A stretch of 64,000 nt of DNA from Haladaptatus pallidirubidus. Its GTDB lineage: Archaea > Halobacteriota > Halobacteria > Halobacteriales > Haladaptataceae. The notes under the pieces are model-generated. The model ran no database searches, was not told the origin of the DNA, and worked only from the letters and a program-made list of their open reading frames with translations. Both the position numbers and the translations under genes were made by a program. Where the stretch lies: contig NZ_CP085301.1 of NCBI RefSeq assembly GCF_020700235.1, positions 2,046,001-2,110,000 of the forward strand, written 5' to 3'. Each line of letters begins with the position of its first letter. The stretch's first letter is position 1. Positions 26,399 to 34,845 of the stretch are shown piece after piece.

Positions 26399-27409
26399 TT
26401 ATACGACGCGGTTGATGGCCGCTTTCACGTCGTCGGCGTCCGGCAGGACTTCCTCCTCCAACGTCGGACTAAACGGAATGTGTACGTCCGCGACGCCAAC
26501 GCGCTGAATCGGCGCATCGAGGCTGAAGAACGCGTTCTCCATGACGCGCGTCGCGATTTCCGCGTGGGTTCCGTACGAGAGTGGGCTTTCGTCGGCGATA
26601 ACGAGACGGCCCGTCTTGTCCACGCTCTCGACGAGCGTGTCAGTGTCGAGTGGGTAAAGCGACCTGAGGTCGATGACCTCAACGCTCGTCTCGCCCGCGA
26701 GTTCGTTCGCGAGTTCGAGCGATTCGCCGACCAACCGTTGCGTCGCGACGACGGTCACGTCGTCGCCCTTGCGTTCGACGTTCGCCGTCCCGAGTGGGAT
26801 GGTGAAATCTTCGTCAAGTGGAACATCGCCCGTCTGTTCGTACATCGCCTTGTTCTCGAAGACGAATACCGGGTCGTCGGAACGGATAGCCGACTTCAAC
26901 AGGCCTTTCGCGGCCCGCGGTGTTCCAGGAGCGACAGCGATGATGCCCGGGAAGTGTGCGAACCACGTGTGCAGCGTGCCGGAATGCTGACTCGCGGCAC
27001 CCATTCCGCCGCCCTCGGTCGTTCGAACCGTTACTGGCATCTCGGTCTTACCGCCGAACATGTAGCGGTTTTTCGCCATTTGGTTGATTATCTGCTCCGA
27101 GCAGACGCCGAGGAAGTCTGCGAACATGATTTCGACGACGGGCCGCGTTCCAGTCGCCGCGGCACCGACCGCCGCGCCCATGAATCCGGCTTCGCTTATC
27201 GGCGTGTCCCGAACCCGGTCCTCGCCGAATTCGTCCACGAGGCCGCTCGTCACTTCGAAGACGCCGCCAAACTCGCCGACGTCCTCGCCGATGACGAAAA
27301 CATCCTCGTCATTGGTCAGTTCCTCCCGCATCGCAAGGCGAATCGCCTCCCGAACTGTCATCTCCTCGGTGTCCGACGGTCCTGAAGAGGGCATGCTCTC
27401 GGTACTCAT
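26399..27409 (-). CDS. acoB: Thiamine-dependent 2-oxoacid/acetoin dehydrogenase E1, beta subunit
   Basis: A 336-residue transketolase-like E1 beta. 'VREAIRLAMREELTNDEDVFVIGEDVGEFGGVF' in part, 'RVRDTPISEAGFMGAAVG' and 'VIDLRSLYPLDTDTLVESV' are the characteristic blocks. It binds ThDP together with E1 alpha and decarboxylates or cleaves the substrate before transfer to E2. Its ATG overlaps the E1 alpha stop (ATGA). The pairing with acoX suggests acetoin rather than pyruvate. Confidence 0.92.
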   Translation of the reverse strand: MSTESMPSSGPSDTEEMTVREAIRLAMREELTNDEDVFVIGEDVGEFGGVFEVTSGLVDEFGEDRVRDTPISEAGFMGAAVGAAATGTRPVVEIMFADFLGVCSEQIINQMAKNRYMFGGKTEMPVTVRTTEGGGMGAASQHSGTLHTWFAHFPGIIAVAPGTPRAAKGLLKSAIRSDDPVFVFENKAMYEQTGDVPLDEDFTIPLGTANVERKGDDVTVVATQRLVGESLELANELAGETSVEVIDLRSLYPLDTDTLVESVDKTGRLVIADESPLSYGTHAEIATRVMENAFFSLDAPIQRVGVADVHIPFSPTLEEEVLPDADDVKAAINRVV

Positions 27410-28440
27410 CGGTTCTCACCTCCGTCGGTTCGCATCTGTTGTGCAAAGTCGTTTATCTCGGGTACGCTCGTGTTGAACATGTCGTCGTATGCCTCACTCG
27501 GGTCTGGGTAATCTGCTTCCTTGGCCGTCTCTGCCGCTGCTTCTACTTGTTCGCTGATTTCCGATTCCATCTTGTCGAACTCCGATTCGGTGATGGTTCC
27601 GGCGTCGATGAGCCGTTCTCTGAACCGCTCTATCGCGTCATTCTCCTTCCAAATTGCGATGTCCTCATCGGTTCGGTACGGTTGTTGGTCGCCTTCGAAG
27701 TGACCGCGATAGCGGTAGGTGTCCGCTTCGATGAACGTCGGCCCGTCCCGTTCGAGCGCACGTTTGCGAGCTTCTTTCACCGCTTCATAGACAGCTGTGA
27801 CGTCCATCCCATCCACCGTGAATCCGGGAATGTTGTACGCCTCCGCTGTCTCACTCAGGTTCTGGAGGTTGTGCTGTTTTTCAACCGGTGTCCCCTCGCC
27901 GAATTGGTTGTTTTCAACCAGGAATATCGCCGGAAGATCCCATGTCGCGGCGAGGTTGATGGCTTCGTGAATCTGCCCCTGTGCGACGGCACCGTCGCCG
28001 AAAAACGCCAATGCGACGGTATCTTCCCCTTTGAGCTGTGAGGTGAGAGCGGCACCCGTAGCAAGCGGCGGCCCGGCGCCGACGATGCCATTCGCACCCA
28101 ACATGCCCGCGTCCACGTCCGCGATGTGCATCGAACCACCTTTGCCGTTACAGTAGCCGTTCGCTTTGCCGTACAACTCGGACATCATCTCCTCTAATTC
28201 GAGTCCTTTCGCGATACAGTGGCCGTGGCCTCGGTGCGTACTTGTGATGTAGTCGTCCTCTTCCAGCGCCGAACACGCACCGACGCCAACCGCCTCCTCG
28301 CCGATGTAGAGGTGTACGAATCCCGGGAGTTCCCCGTCACCGAACAGCTCGCCCGCTTTCGTGTCGAATGCCCGAATAGTTAGCATCCGACGTAACGCTT
28401 CTTTTTGCCCGTTTTGCGTTTCGATGTCAATTGCTACCAT
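27406..28440 (-). CDS. acoA: Thiamine-dependent 2-oxoacid/acetoin dehydrogenase E1, alpha subunit
   Basis: A 344-residue E1 alpha. 'GFVHLYIGEEAVGVGACSAL', 'STHRGHGHCIAKG', and the ThDP motif 'FFGDGAVAQGQIHEAINLA' ending in 'ENNQFG' are present. The 'GKGGSMHI' segment is typical of acetoin-type enzymes. An ATG at 28470 lies about 24 bases from an ATATATAA box (28489-28498), so translation could start ten residues earlier than the chosen ATG at 28440. It is the first gene of the acoA-acoB-acoX unit. Confidence 0.92.
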   Translation of the reverse strand: MVAIDIETQNGQKEALRRMLTIRAFDTKAGELFGDGELPGFVHLYIGEEAVGVGACSALEEDDYITSTHRGHGHCIAKGLELEEMMSELYGKANGYCNGKGGSMHIADVDAGMLGANGIVGAGPPLATGAALTSQLKGEDTVALAFFGDGAVAQGQIHEAINLAATWDLPAIFLVENNQFGEGTPVEKQHNLQNLSETAEAYNIPGFTVDGMDVTAVYEAVKEARKRALERDGPTFIEADTYRYRGHFEGDQQPYRTDEDIAIWKENDAIERFRERLIDAGTITESEFDKMESEISEQVEAAAETAKEADYPDPSEAYDDMFNTSVPEINDFAQQMRTDGGENR

Positions 28441-28586
28441 TGTCCATATTATAGTTGCCTCATCGGCCATTAACAATTATGATTGTAATCTTATATATAA
28501 TTATAATAATTCAAACCCTCCTTGAACCCACGCTTGCCTCTGGGGAGGTGTGACCACCCACGCTTTTCCGTCTTCTTCTGCCGTTC

Positions 28587-28960
28587 TCAGAAGGCGTCAC
28601 CGCGAATACTGACGTCCGCGTGGAGTTCCTCCCTAACCGCATCGTGGACGTGGCAGAGGGCGTTCGCGCGACTCACGACGGCCTGCAGCATCTCGCCGCT
28701 CGCGTCGGCTTCCACATCCACCGTGAACTGAATTGCTTCAAGGTAGTCTTCGTCATCGCGATCTACCTCTGGATCGATTTCGATACGTCCGAGTCCGTCG
28801 GCTTCCCATTGCCGTGCCCCAATTCGTGGCGCCACCGCATAGCAAGCAGCTCAGCTCGCGAGCATTTCTCACGCACTGTTTCGAACGAGATATCTGTACG
28901 GATCATCATATCATCTGGGTCGTAATCACGCCCTGCAACACCCTTCAACAGGAACATATT
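28587..28960 (-). pseudogene. OsmC-family peroxiredoxin-like gene, frameshifted
   Basis: The C-terminal part reads 'VDRDDEDYLEAIQFTVDVEA' and 'RANALCHVHDAVREELHADV', the CHVHDA block typical of OsmC. The N-terminal part ('DMMIRTDISFETVREKCSRAELLA') is in a different frame, with the shift at about 28840. The protein therefore cannot be made intact. Further up, a separate minus-strand frame (28926-29192) shows acidic sequence I cannot name; it may be another remnant. Confidence 0.65.
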
Positions 28961-29210
28961 TCTTTGTGAGTGTGAACGCTCGGACGGACGCTCCTATGTA
29001 GATTTGTTCTGCTCTGTCACGTATCGCTCCTGACAACTGGAGCCTCCCGACGCTTTGCTCTTCGCACAGGTCGACTTGGACGTCCGCGTCTCCCGAGAGT
29101 TCCACCGTTCGACTAACATCTTCAAATGCAGCTGTCGGTTCGTTCTCGACGGCAAACCCCATCTCGAGGTCATCAATTGACAAATATAGCACTCACGTGT
29201 GTTCTTCTTG

Positions 29211-29400
29211 CACTTCCGCTCTGGTTGGCTGACCTCTTTATTCGCCGCCTTCGAAGAAGGACTTCAGTCGCTATAACCCAGCACGGCGTGGTTCCAGTGC
29301 CCTTACCCATCCTGCTACGCCGTGTACCCCCCTTGCATCATCAGATCAATAACGGGTGCGTGCAGTTTGTCCCGAGGATTTACGTTGGTAGTCATTGTTC
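29211..29400. ncRNA. Conserved noncoding segment with covarying stem (copy A)
   Basis: This segment recurs at 45932-46122 before the same 78-residue gene. The first 30 bases (cacttccgctctggttggct onwards) are identical. CACGGCGTGG (29282-29291) pairs with CTACGCCGTG (29315-29324) around a 23-base loop. In copy B the arms are CACAGCGTGG and CCACGCTGTG, so one G-C pair becomes A-T and a G-T pair becomes G-C. This covariation suggests a structured RNA or a protein-bound DNA cruciform. Strand is unknown. A smaller hairpin, CCTTC-gaa-GAAGG, precedes it. Confidence 0.55.
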
Positions 29401-29412
29401 CTATTTATATAT

Positions 29413-29649
29413 ATGATTTCGAATCGGCGATCACCACTCACACCACTTGCGCAAGACGCACTCGATGCACTCGCACGCGGACTGCCGAGTGAGGGAGAAC
29501 TCACACACGAGCAAGCGTACGCGATCCTTGAAAAACAGGAGGAGCTTGAGCAGCCCGCTGCCGAAGATATCATCGAACGTCTCTACATGCGGGGCCACAT
29601 CTACGAAGTTGAAGGAAAGATTCGGCTGACGGATTACCGACCTGAATAG
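29413..29649 (+). CDS. Mobile-module small protein (78 residues), copy A
   Basis: A 78-residue protein, 'MISNRRSPLTPLAQDALDAL', with a helix-rich middle ('EQAYAILEKQEELEQPAAEDIIERLYMRG') and the end 'HIYEVEGKIRLTDYRPE'. The end looks like the wing of a winged-helix domain. Copy B at 46138-46374 is about 85% identical, with changes spread evenly as in a selected coding gene. It always lies just after the noncoding segment and convergent with the ArdC-like gene. Function unknown; a small DNA-binding regulator is plausible. Confidence 0.75.
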   Translation: MISNRRSPLTPLAQDALDALARGLPSEGELTHEQAYAILEKQEELEQPAAEDIIERLYMRGHIYEVEGKIRLTDYRPE

Positions 29650-29705
29650 CGAGGACAGTCTCAGTGGTAAAGCCACATTCGGCGCTCAGATTGGCAGCTT
29701 CTGAC

Positions 29706-30641
29706 TTACTCACGTCTCGTTTCGACTACCTCGATAATCTCCGCTGCCGTCGTCCGCATTCGTCCAAGCCGATCTTGAATCATGTCCGCATCATCACCCT
29801 GCCACGCTGCGAGGTAGAATGCTGAGCCACTCGTGTCCAACCCAACGTATCGACCAACGATGTACGCGACGGCCTCTGCTTCTACCTCACGTTTCGATCG
29901 CTCACACTCATCGTCAACATCGAAGTGTAGCAGTGCATGAGCGTATTCGTGGATCAGTGTCACAGCGAGATCCGCCTGATTTACCCGATCTTTCACCTCC
30001 ACGATTGGCTGGAGTTCGTACAGACTCCACTGTTTGCAGACGCCCTTCGCCTTGCCGTGTTCCCAGTCGTCAGCGTCGACGATACGAACCACCACACCGA
30101 GATCATCAGCTGCATCTTGGAGGGTGGGCACGAGATTTTCAGCATCCCCAGTTGCTTCGGTCTCGAGCTCGGGAAGTGACTCGCCCTCCGTCTGAGAGAT
30201 ATCGAAGACGGCAGTGGGTTTGAATCCGACCAGTCCTTTCGACCACGCTTCAGGCGGCAATTCGTCATATTCACACTCACTTTGCTCGTGGTACTTGGGC
30301 GAGTTCTCGCAGTCGGGACACTGCTTTGTGATGATCGGCGCCCAGATCCAGATTCCGCTTTCGCCTTCCTTGACGTGGCGGTCGAACTCGGTCCGCCAGG
30401 TGTTGTACCCAGCGACCTTCGTCGCGTTCGGACACTGGAGTGTGATCAAGAGCGTGTTTCGATAGGAGTAATCGTGGAATTTGGATTGAACTTCCAACCA
30501 GTCCTGGAACTGTTGAGTCGCTCTCGCCTTGTCAGTCAACGCAGTGAGGTCATCGATCCAGTGTTCAGTCGTGCTGTACATCACGTTGTGTCGGGTGTCG
30601 GATTCGTCGAACGACACCGCAGAAGTGGTACTCTGAGCCAT
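29706..30641 (-). CDS. ArdC-like antirestriction/zincin metallopeptidase protein, copy A
   Basis: A 311-residue protein. The N-terminal ~140 residues match the ArdC single-strand-DNA-binding domain ('FHDYSYRNTLLITLQCPNAT', 'GYNTWRTEFDRHVKEGESGIWIW'). An inserted 'CPDCENSPKYHEQSECEYDELPPEAW' may bind zinc. A zincin motif 'LIHEYAHALLHFD' follows near residue 215 and 'EVEAEAVAYIVGRYVGLD' provides the third ligand. ArdC proteins protect incoming plasmid DNA against host restriction and are found on conjugative elements. The ATG at 30641 is chosen because copy B starts at the same residue. A GC-rich dyad lies 32 bases upstream. Confidence 0.88.
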   Translation of the reverse strand: MAQSTTSAVSFDESDTRHNVMYSTTEHWIDDLTALTDKARATQQFQDWLEVQSKFHDYSYRNTLLITLQCPNATKVAGYNTWRTEFDRHVKEGESGIWIWAPIITKQCPDCENSPKYHEQSECEYDELPPEAWSKGLVGFKPTAVFDISQTEGESLPELETEATGDAENLVPTLQDAADDLGVVVRIVDADDWEHGKAKGVCKQWSLYELQPIVEVKDRVNQADLAVTLIHEYAHALLHFDVDDECERSKREVEAEAVAYIVGRYVGLDTSGSAFYLAAWQGDDADMIQDRLGRMRTTAAEIIEVVETRRE

Positions 30642-30672
30642 TGATGTTCGAACACGGACGCTTCTATCGAGC

Positions 30673-30698
30673 GCCCCGCACCCCTTGGGGGCCGAAAA
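30673..30698 (-). promoter_or_regulatory. GC-rich dyad leader element 1
   Basis: On the minus strand it reads TTTTCGGCCCCCAAGGGGTG then CGGGGC. It is one of six copies in the window, each 27-37 bases before a start codon, all ending in GGGTGCGGGGC. The 5' CCCC can pair with GGGG or with the terminal GGGGC. Confidence 0.7.
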
Positions 30699-31090
30699 GA
30701 CCATGGAGTCGTTTGAGTCAGGCTAATTGTTGAGACGCTACTTTCGACTCTGTCACACCGTGGATTTGATATAAGATTGAGAGAGGACACATTTTTTATT
30801 GCGTTGGGTCAGAGAGGACAGATGAGATGGCGCTCCCTGGTATAGTGCGGTAGTGGCTCTCTCTGGATGAAACTGTTATTCTCGAGTGTCGCCATTGGGG
30901 ACGTCACTCAACACAACCGAACAGCCGTGCCCTACCTGTAAACCGACTGAAACCGTAGAATTCGACATTTCGTGATCCGTTACGACGTGGGATCGACCGT
31001 GACCGATTACACTGGTTGGTAGTAGATCGGTCGCAGTCATAATCGCAAAATCGATTACCCATTCGAAGGTTCGTTACTCCTGACAAAACA
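30699..31090. other. Intergenic region
   Basis: No gene is supported. A CTTATATC sequence near 30770 on the minus strand may be a promoter of the ArdC-like gene. Confidence 0.4.
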
Positions 31091-31846
31091 TCAGTTCGCG
31101 CTTGCCCAATGACGAAGTTTGATGCGATCAAGTAGCTGGCGAGTTGTCGCGATGGCTGCCAACCCTGGATACTCGGTGTCGAGGTCGGCATAGAGATACG
31201 TTGTAAACAGTTTCTCATTCGATCGCTTGCGCTGGCGCAAATACGATTGCTGATCGTGTGTCAGCTCATCAAGATGCTGTTGAATCGACGTGAGTCGATC
31301 GCTGCACTCATTAAAAGCGAACTCACGTTGTTCGATCGCACTCAACTCCTCATCAATTTCAGCAAGCACACTGTGGAGTTCCTTGAGTCGCTGCCGTTCT
31401 TTTGTTATCAACGAGTATGATTGCTGGCGGGTTTCGATAGCCTCCTCACTCGCACGGTTAAGTTGATCCCGCAATGGTTGTGACCACGTTGCTGATCCAC
31501 CTGCCAGGCCGGCTGCGACCTCGGGTCCGAATTCATTTTTGATACTTTCGAGGGCGGTTTTCTCTCCATATTCGTCCTCCCAATGGTCTACGGCAAGGAC
31601 AGTTTCACGGTAGGCCTCTTGAACCGCACCTAAGAACTTGTGTGAAGATTGTGATCGAGATTGAACTGGCCCATGGAGCGAACCACCATCAGCCCGATAG
31701 GAGTGTGGTGGAATCTCTTTGAGTCGGTCCAGAAAGTCTTCGAATGCGTTGATTTCAGTTTGAACTTGGGATTCCTCGTTTCTAGCGAGTTGCTCTGCGT
31801 TTGGCAGTGACGTGCGGTTGAATAACTGATTTCTGCACTGTGTCAT
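31091..31846 (-). CDS. DUF7260-like coiled-coil haloarchaeal protein
   Basis: A 251-residue, mostly helical, charged protein. Two long heptad-rich regions ('EEAIETRQQSYSLITKERQRLKEL', 'SVLAEIDEELSAIEQRE') flank a variable part. 'AVQEAYRETVLAVDHWEDEYGE' and 'NEFGPEVAAGL' match the layout I associate with haloarchaeal DUF7260 proteins. No enzyme motif is visible. It is the first of two genes inserted between the ArdC-like and 163-residue genes of module copy A and has no counterpart in copy B. Confidence 0.72.
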   Translation of the reverse strand: MTQCRNQLFNRTSLPNAEQLARNEESQVQTEINAFEDFLDRLKEIPPHSYRADGGSLHGPVQSRSQSSHKFLGAVQEAYRETVLAVDHWEDEYGEKTALESIKNEFGPEVAAGLAGGSATWSQPLRDQLNRASEEAIETRQQSYSLITKERQRLKELHSVLAEIDEELSAIEQREFAFNECSDRLTSIQQHLDELTHDQQSYLRQRKRSNEKLFTTYLYADLDTEYPGLAAIATTRQLLDRIKLRHWASAN

Positions 31847-31936
31847 TGTTAATATCTAACGCACCAGTGTAGCGGATGTTATACTTTATGGCTCATAAAT
31901 AGACAATAGATTATTACAGGAATGCATTTTGTCCTA

Positions 31937-33169
31937 TCATACATACCGCATCGCGAGAAAAGCGACGGTGCCGACTGTACTCACACTGGCTACAAAGGGA
32001 AATGCCATGCCCATGCCGAACTGCTCGGCAACGACTCCGAATAGCAGCGGTCCCACCGCTCCGCCAAGCGAACCCGCTGTGAGCATTACACCGAAGAGGC
32101 TTCCACTGAACGATCGCTCGGAATACTCCGAGGTGATCGCATTCATCGTTGGGAGAGCCGCCCACATTACAATGCCAAGTAAAAAGAACCATATGAACAG
32201 TGCAATCGGTATTGGTGGAATGAGGACAGTTGCGCCCAAGATAACCGTCGATATCCCCATCGCTACAACTCCGAGTGTCTGCCGATCTACGGCATCTGCG
32301 AGAGTACCGGCACCGAGCGAGGAGATACCCGCACCAACAAGCATCATGAAGAAAATTCCGTTGGCGACAGTGGCGGCCAGTCCCATGTGTTCGACGAGAT
32401 ACGAGGTGATGAACGTACGAACTGCGCCAATTTCGGTCGCAATAGCAAGATTGGCAAGAAACAATACCGCAACCCATCGCTCGAGTGGTACTGAGATAAA
32501 CGTGGTCGGATTCGACCATCGCCTCGTTGAGTCGTCTGTAGTCTTCTCAGAGACCTTATTCGTATCAGTTCCCCCGTCAGATTCTATCGCACGCGTGTCC
32601 TCAGTGGAACCGATATCGGGAAACAAGGTCAGGAATACCAATGCATAGGTAATACCAACGGCTGCGCTGACTGTGAGGGCAAGTCGCCAGTCAACAAGTG
32701 CGGCAAGGCCGCCGACAAGGGCCGGGGCGAGAGCAGTTCCCACGACGCCACCGAAACCGTGTATTCCCATGGCTTTCCCCTCGGTATCATCATTCTCCAG
32801 GTCACTAATCAGTGACATCCCAGATGGATGGTAGGTGCTCCCGCCGACGCCAGCAATGATTTCGGCGACCACAAGGGTCCAATAGTTCTGCGCTCCAGCA
32901 GCAACGAGAATGCCTGCGGCTAACACGACCATCCCGACTGCAAGGAGCCATCGCTGGCCGATCCGATCTGCAAGGACACCCGCGGGTAACTGAAAGATCG
33001 AGTATGTGGCGAAAAAGACCGTGAGCAGTGCTCCTGCTTCTCCATAGGAAATAGCGAAGTCGTTCACCAATAATGGGAGAATTGGTGGAAGTGCGACGCT
33101 ATAGAACTCATTGACCGCGTGGGCGACTGTGATGAGCCATACTTCACGGGGATTTGCGACAGAGAACAT
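31937..33169 (-). CDS. Major facilitator superfamily transporter
   Basis: A 410-residue protein with about 12 hydrophobic helices. The loop 2-3 motif 'GVLADRIGQRWLLAVGMVVLA' (DRxGRR-type) lies near residue 60, and a corresponding 'GTLADAVDRQTLGVVAMG' near residue 280. 'HPSGMSLISDL' and 'GEAGALLTVFF' fit drug:H+ or nitrate/fosmidomycin-type MFS members; the substrate is unknown. The ATG at 33169 is preferred to an upstream TTG. It is cargo within copy A of the mobile module. Confidence 0.88.
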   Translation of the reverse strand: MFSVANPREVWLITVAHAVNEFYSVALPPILPLLVNDFAISYGEAGALLTVFFATYSIFQLPAGVLADRIGQRWLLAVGMVVLAAGILVAAGAQNYWTLVVAEIIAGVGGSTYHPSGMSLISDLENDDTEGKAMGIHGFGGVVGTALAPALVGGLAALVDWRLALTVSAAVGITYALVFLTLFPDIGSTEDTRAIESDGGTDTNKVSEKTTDDSTRRWSNPTTFISVPLERWVAVLFLANLAIATEIGAVRTFITSYLVEHMGLAATVANGIFFMMLVGAGISSLGAGTLADAVDRQTLGVVAMGISTVILGATVLIPPIPIALFIWFFLLGIVMWAALPTMNAITSEYSERSFSGSLFGVMLTAGSLGGAVGPLLFGVVAEQFGMGMAFPFVASVSTVGTVAFLAMRYV

Positions 33170-33676
33170 TCTCCGGCGGATTGAGCGCAACACACGTTTA
33201 GTCTACTCTTTTACCCAATGAGAATTGTGTTTGCGGCAGTGTCGGTAGTCTCTTCACTGAGTTAGCTACCTAACTCCCGTCGTAATCCTGATAGCGGAAA
33301 TCGGTATCGAGCATCCTAATGGGCAAATCAAGGGCAGTGAACTGTTGTTGATGGTACGTACAATCTGCTTGAACTCCAGAGCGAAGTCCTATGTACAATG
33401 CGTCGGTGGCGCATGGAACATGGTGGATGAATGCAACGTACTCCGCTGTCATCCGTCTACGTGAATTTTCCAGTATTATTGCTTGCTGGCTCTGCAAATT
33501 CAAGAATCGACATCGAATCTTCGGCGGGACCCTGTCGTCTCGTAGCCCTTATGCATCAAAAAATTCTCTCGTTGTTCGAATTTCGTACTTGATACAGCAC
33601 TCAGATTAATCAACATAGCTCCTGTATTGTGAGCAGTGTTAGTAAATTACTGAGTGCGAAAAATTCGTGAGCTCAC
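33170..33676. other. Intergenic region, homologous at its right end to copy B
   Basis: No gene is supported. From about 33590 the sequence resembles the region before the 163-residue gene in copy B (47840-47930; 'acagcac...gattaa'), so the cargo genes appear to have been inserted left of this point. Confidence 0.45.
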
Positions 33677-34168
33677 TCAGTAGTGGACGTCCGCCGGGAC
33701 GATCCACACCTGCTCGTCGGCATTCAGTACATGCTCAAGGTGTTCACGATTACGAATCGCGTCGCCAAATTCAGTGTATAGGTAGAGCGACGGACCACGA
33801 TACGTCCCAAGATTGTAGCAGGCGTGGCGGGCGAGATCTTTGTCGTGCATGAGCTCGTCATCACTGAACTCGGTGACTGCCGTTCTCACCCGCTCAAGAT
33901 TCCGTTCGAACTCCTGTTTGGTTGCCTCCCAGCCACGCTCTAAGAGTTCTGTTCCTTCGTCAGAGTCGACTGGTGCGACGACCGGGAGTTCGCCCCATCG
34001 AGCCTTCCCTGCAACGAACGATCTCTCGTCGTCAAACGTGACATAGTAGTCAAAGATAGCAGCGTTGTCGGGACCAGCGCCGACAAGCCGGTCAAGCGCC
34101 GCTTTTCCGCATGCAAGTGCAGTATCTTCTGTCGATGCTTCTACGAGTGCGTAAATTACCTGATGCAT
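33677..34168 (-). CDS. Mobile-module 163-residue protein, copy A
   Basis: A 163-residue acidic protein. 'MHQVIYALVEASTEDTALACGKAALDRLVG' opens it in the style of a beta-alpha-beta ferredoxin-like fold. 'FDYYVTFDDERS' and 'WEATKQEFERNLERVRTAVTEF' follow, and the end is 'NREHLEHVLNADEQVWIVPADVHY'. Copy B (47933-48424) is the same length and about 90% identical, and a 5'-truncated third copy lies at 23445. I do not know the family. Both intact copies have an inverted repeat about 62 bases before the ATG, within a leader conserved between them. Confidence 0.8.
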   Translation of the reverse strand: MHQVIYALVEASTEDTALACGKAALDRLVGAGPDNAAIFDYYVTFDDERSFVAGKARWGELPVVAPVDSDEGTELLERGWEATKQEFERNLERVRTAVTEFSDDELMHDKDLARHACYNLGTYRGPSLYLYTEFGDAIRNREHLEHVLNADEQVWIVPADVHY

Positions 34169-34229
34169 ATCGATCACCTCACCGACGCATTGGTTCGACA
34201 CAGCGACATCCTGCAACACTTCAGTTGTG

Positions 34230-34250
34230 CGCCGGCACCTATCGCCGGCG
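34230..34250 (-). promoter_or_regulatory. CGCCGGCG inverted repeat before the 163-residue gene (copy A)
   Basis: CGCCGGCACCTATCGCCGGC then G forms an 8-base-pair dyad. On the minus strand it follows TTTTATTGG, which can serve as a TATA box, so the dyad lies where transcription would start. The loop differs in copy B while the arms are kept. Confidence 0.6.
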
Positions 34251-34845
34251 CCAATAAAATCCTCCTGCGAGAAGCACAGATTCACACCTGATTCGCGCTA
34301 CTCCTTCGAGAAATCTCGACGACCGGATTGCATATAAGGCCAACAGGGAAAGCCACCAAGCCCATCACACTCGCAGTCTGACAGTTGGCCAGTGTCGCTG
34401 TTTACCACATTGTGGATCTGCGCTCTTTCTGCCTGCGTTTCACTGTGGTGTTCAAGAGTGTGATCTGCAGTTGCCTGTCGTAATGGCGTCTGTTTTTTGA
34501 CACCAAAATGATGTTTGCATGCTCTATCATAGTGGTCATTCGTAGGACAATTGCGGAGATTAGCATCTTAACATAAATAGTGACGAGATAACTGTACTCG
34601 GCTTCGAGATCCCCGTAATATGCGACCATGCCAAGCACTATTCGGTTAATAAAAATACTCAATCATCTATCCGTGTTGCTATATTATTTTTATTAGTAAT
34701 TTCTTCAATATTGGTGATTTTACGTGGTTGGTCACCCTGCACTTCGGAAGATGCACTTCGAATAATCGAGCCTAAATCTGCAGTGATCTCGCATCAAAGA
34801 CGGCGACCTATGATTTTTTGTCATAGTGGTTCGTTATATCTTGCA
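34251..34845. other. Region between 163-residue gene and aldehyde oxidoreductase
   Basis: Holds a decayed SWIM gene (34298-34665, listed separately). The last ~180 bases have no gene and should hold the promoter of the oxidoreductase; several AT-rich stretches near 34680-34700 are candidates. Confidence 0.5.
34298..34665 (-). pseudogene. SWIM zinc-finger gene remnant (frameshifted)
   Basis: The minus strand reads 'RACKHHFGVKKQTPLRQATADHTL' and, after an acidic linker, 'DCECDGLGGFPCWP' and 'SGRRDFSKE' then a stop. This matches the SWIM protein at 48554-48991 from its CxH pair to the end. The earlier segment ('EYSYLVTIYVKMLISAIV' against 'HEYLVTVRDGIPIACEC') is in another frame, so the first two zinc cysteines are lost. 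It sits next to the 163-residue gene, exactly as the intact SWIM gene does in copy B. Confidence 0.75.

Noticed and set aside
28926..29192. Minus-strand frame of 88 codons upstream of the OsmC remnant
   Set aside because: Its composition is protein-like, but no family was recognised and it overlaps the decayed region. Mentioned under the OsmC pseudogene only.
29211..29400. Transposase genes or insertion-sequence ends next to the duplicated module
   Set aside because: No transposase motif or terminal inverted repeat was seen near either copy, so duplication by an insertion sequence cannot be shown from this window.
30673..30698. Reading the GC-rich dyads as transcription terminators
   Set aside because: The T run precedes the dyad in the gene direction, and on the other strand the dyad is followed by A, not T. 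All six lie before start codons, which fits a leader or operator better.
33270..33503. 77-codon minus-strand frame between the MFS and 163-residue genes
   Set aside because: There is no domain pattern, no plausible promoter and no counterpart in module copy B.
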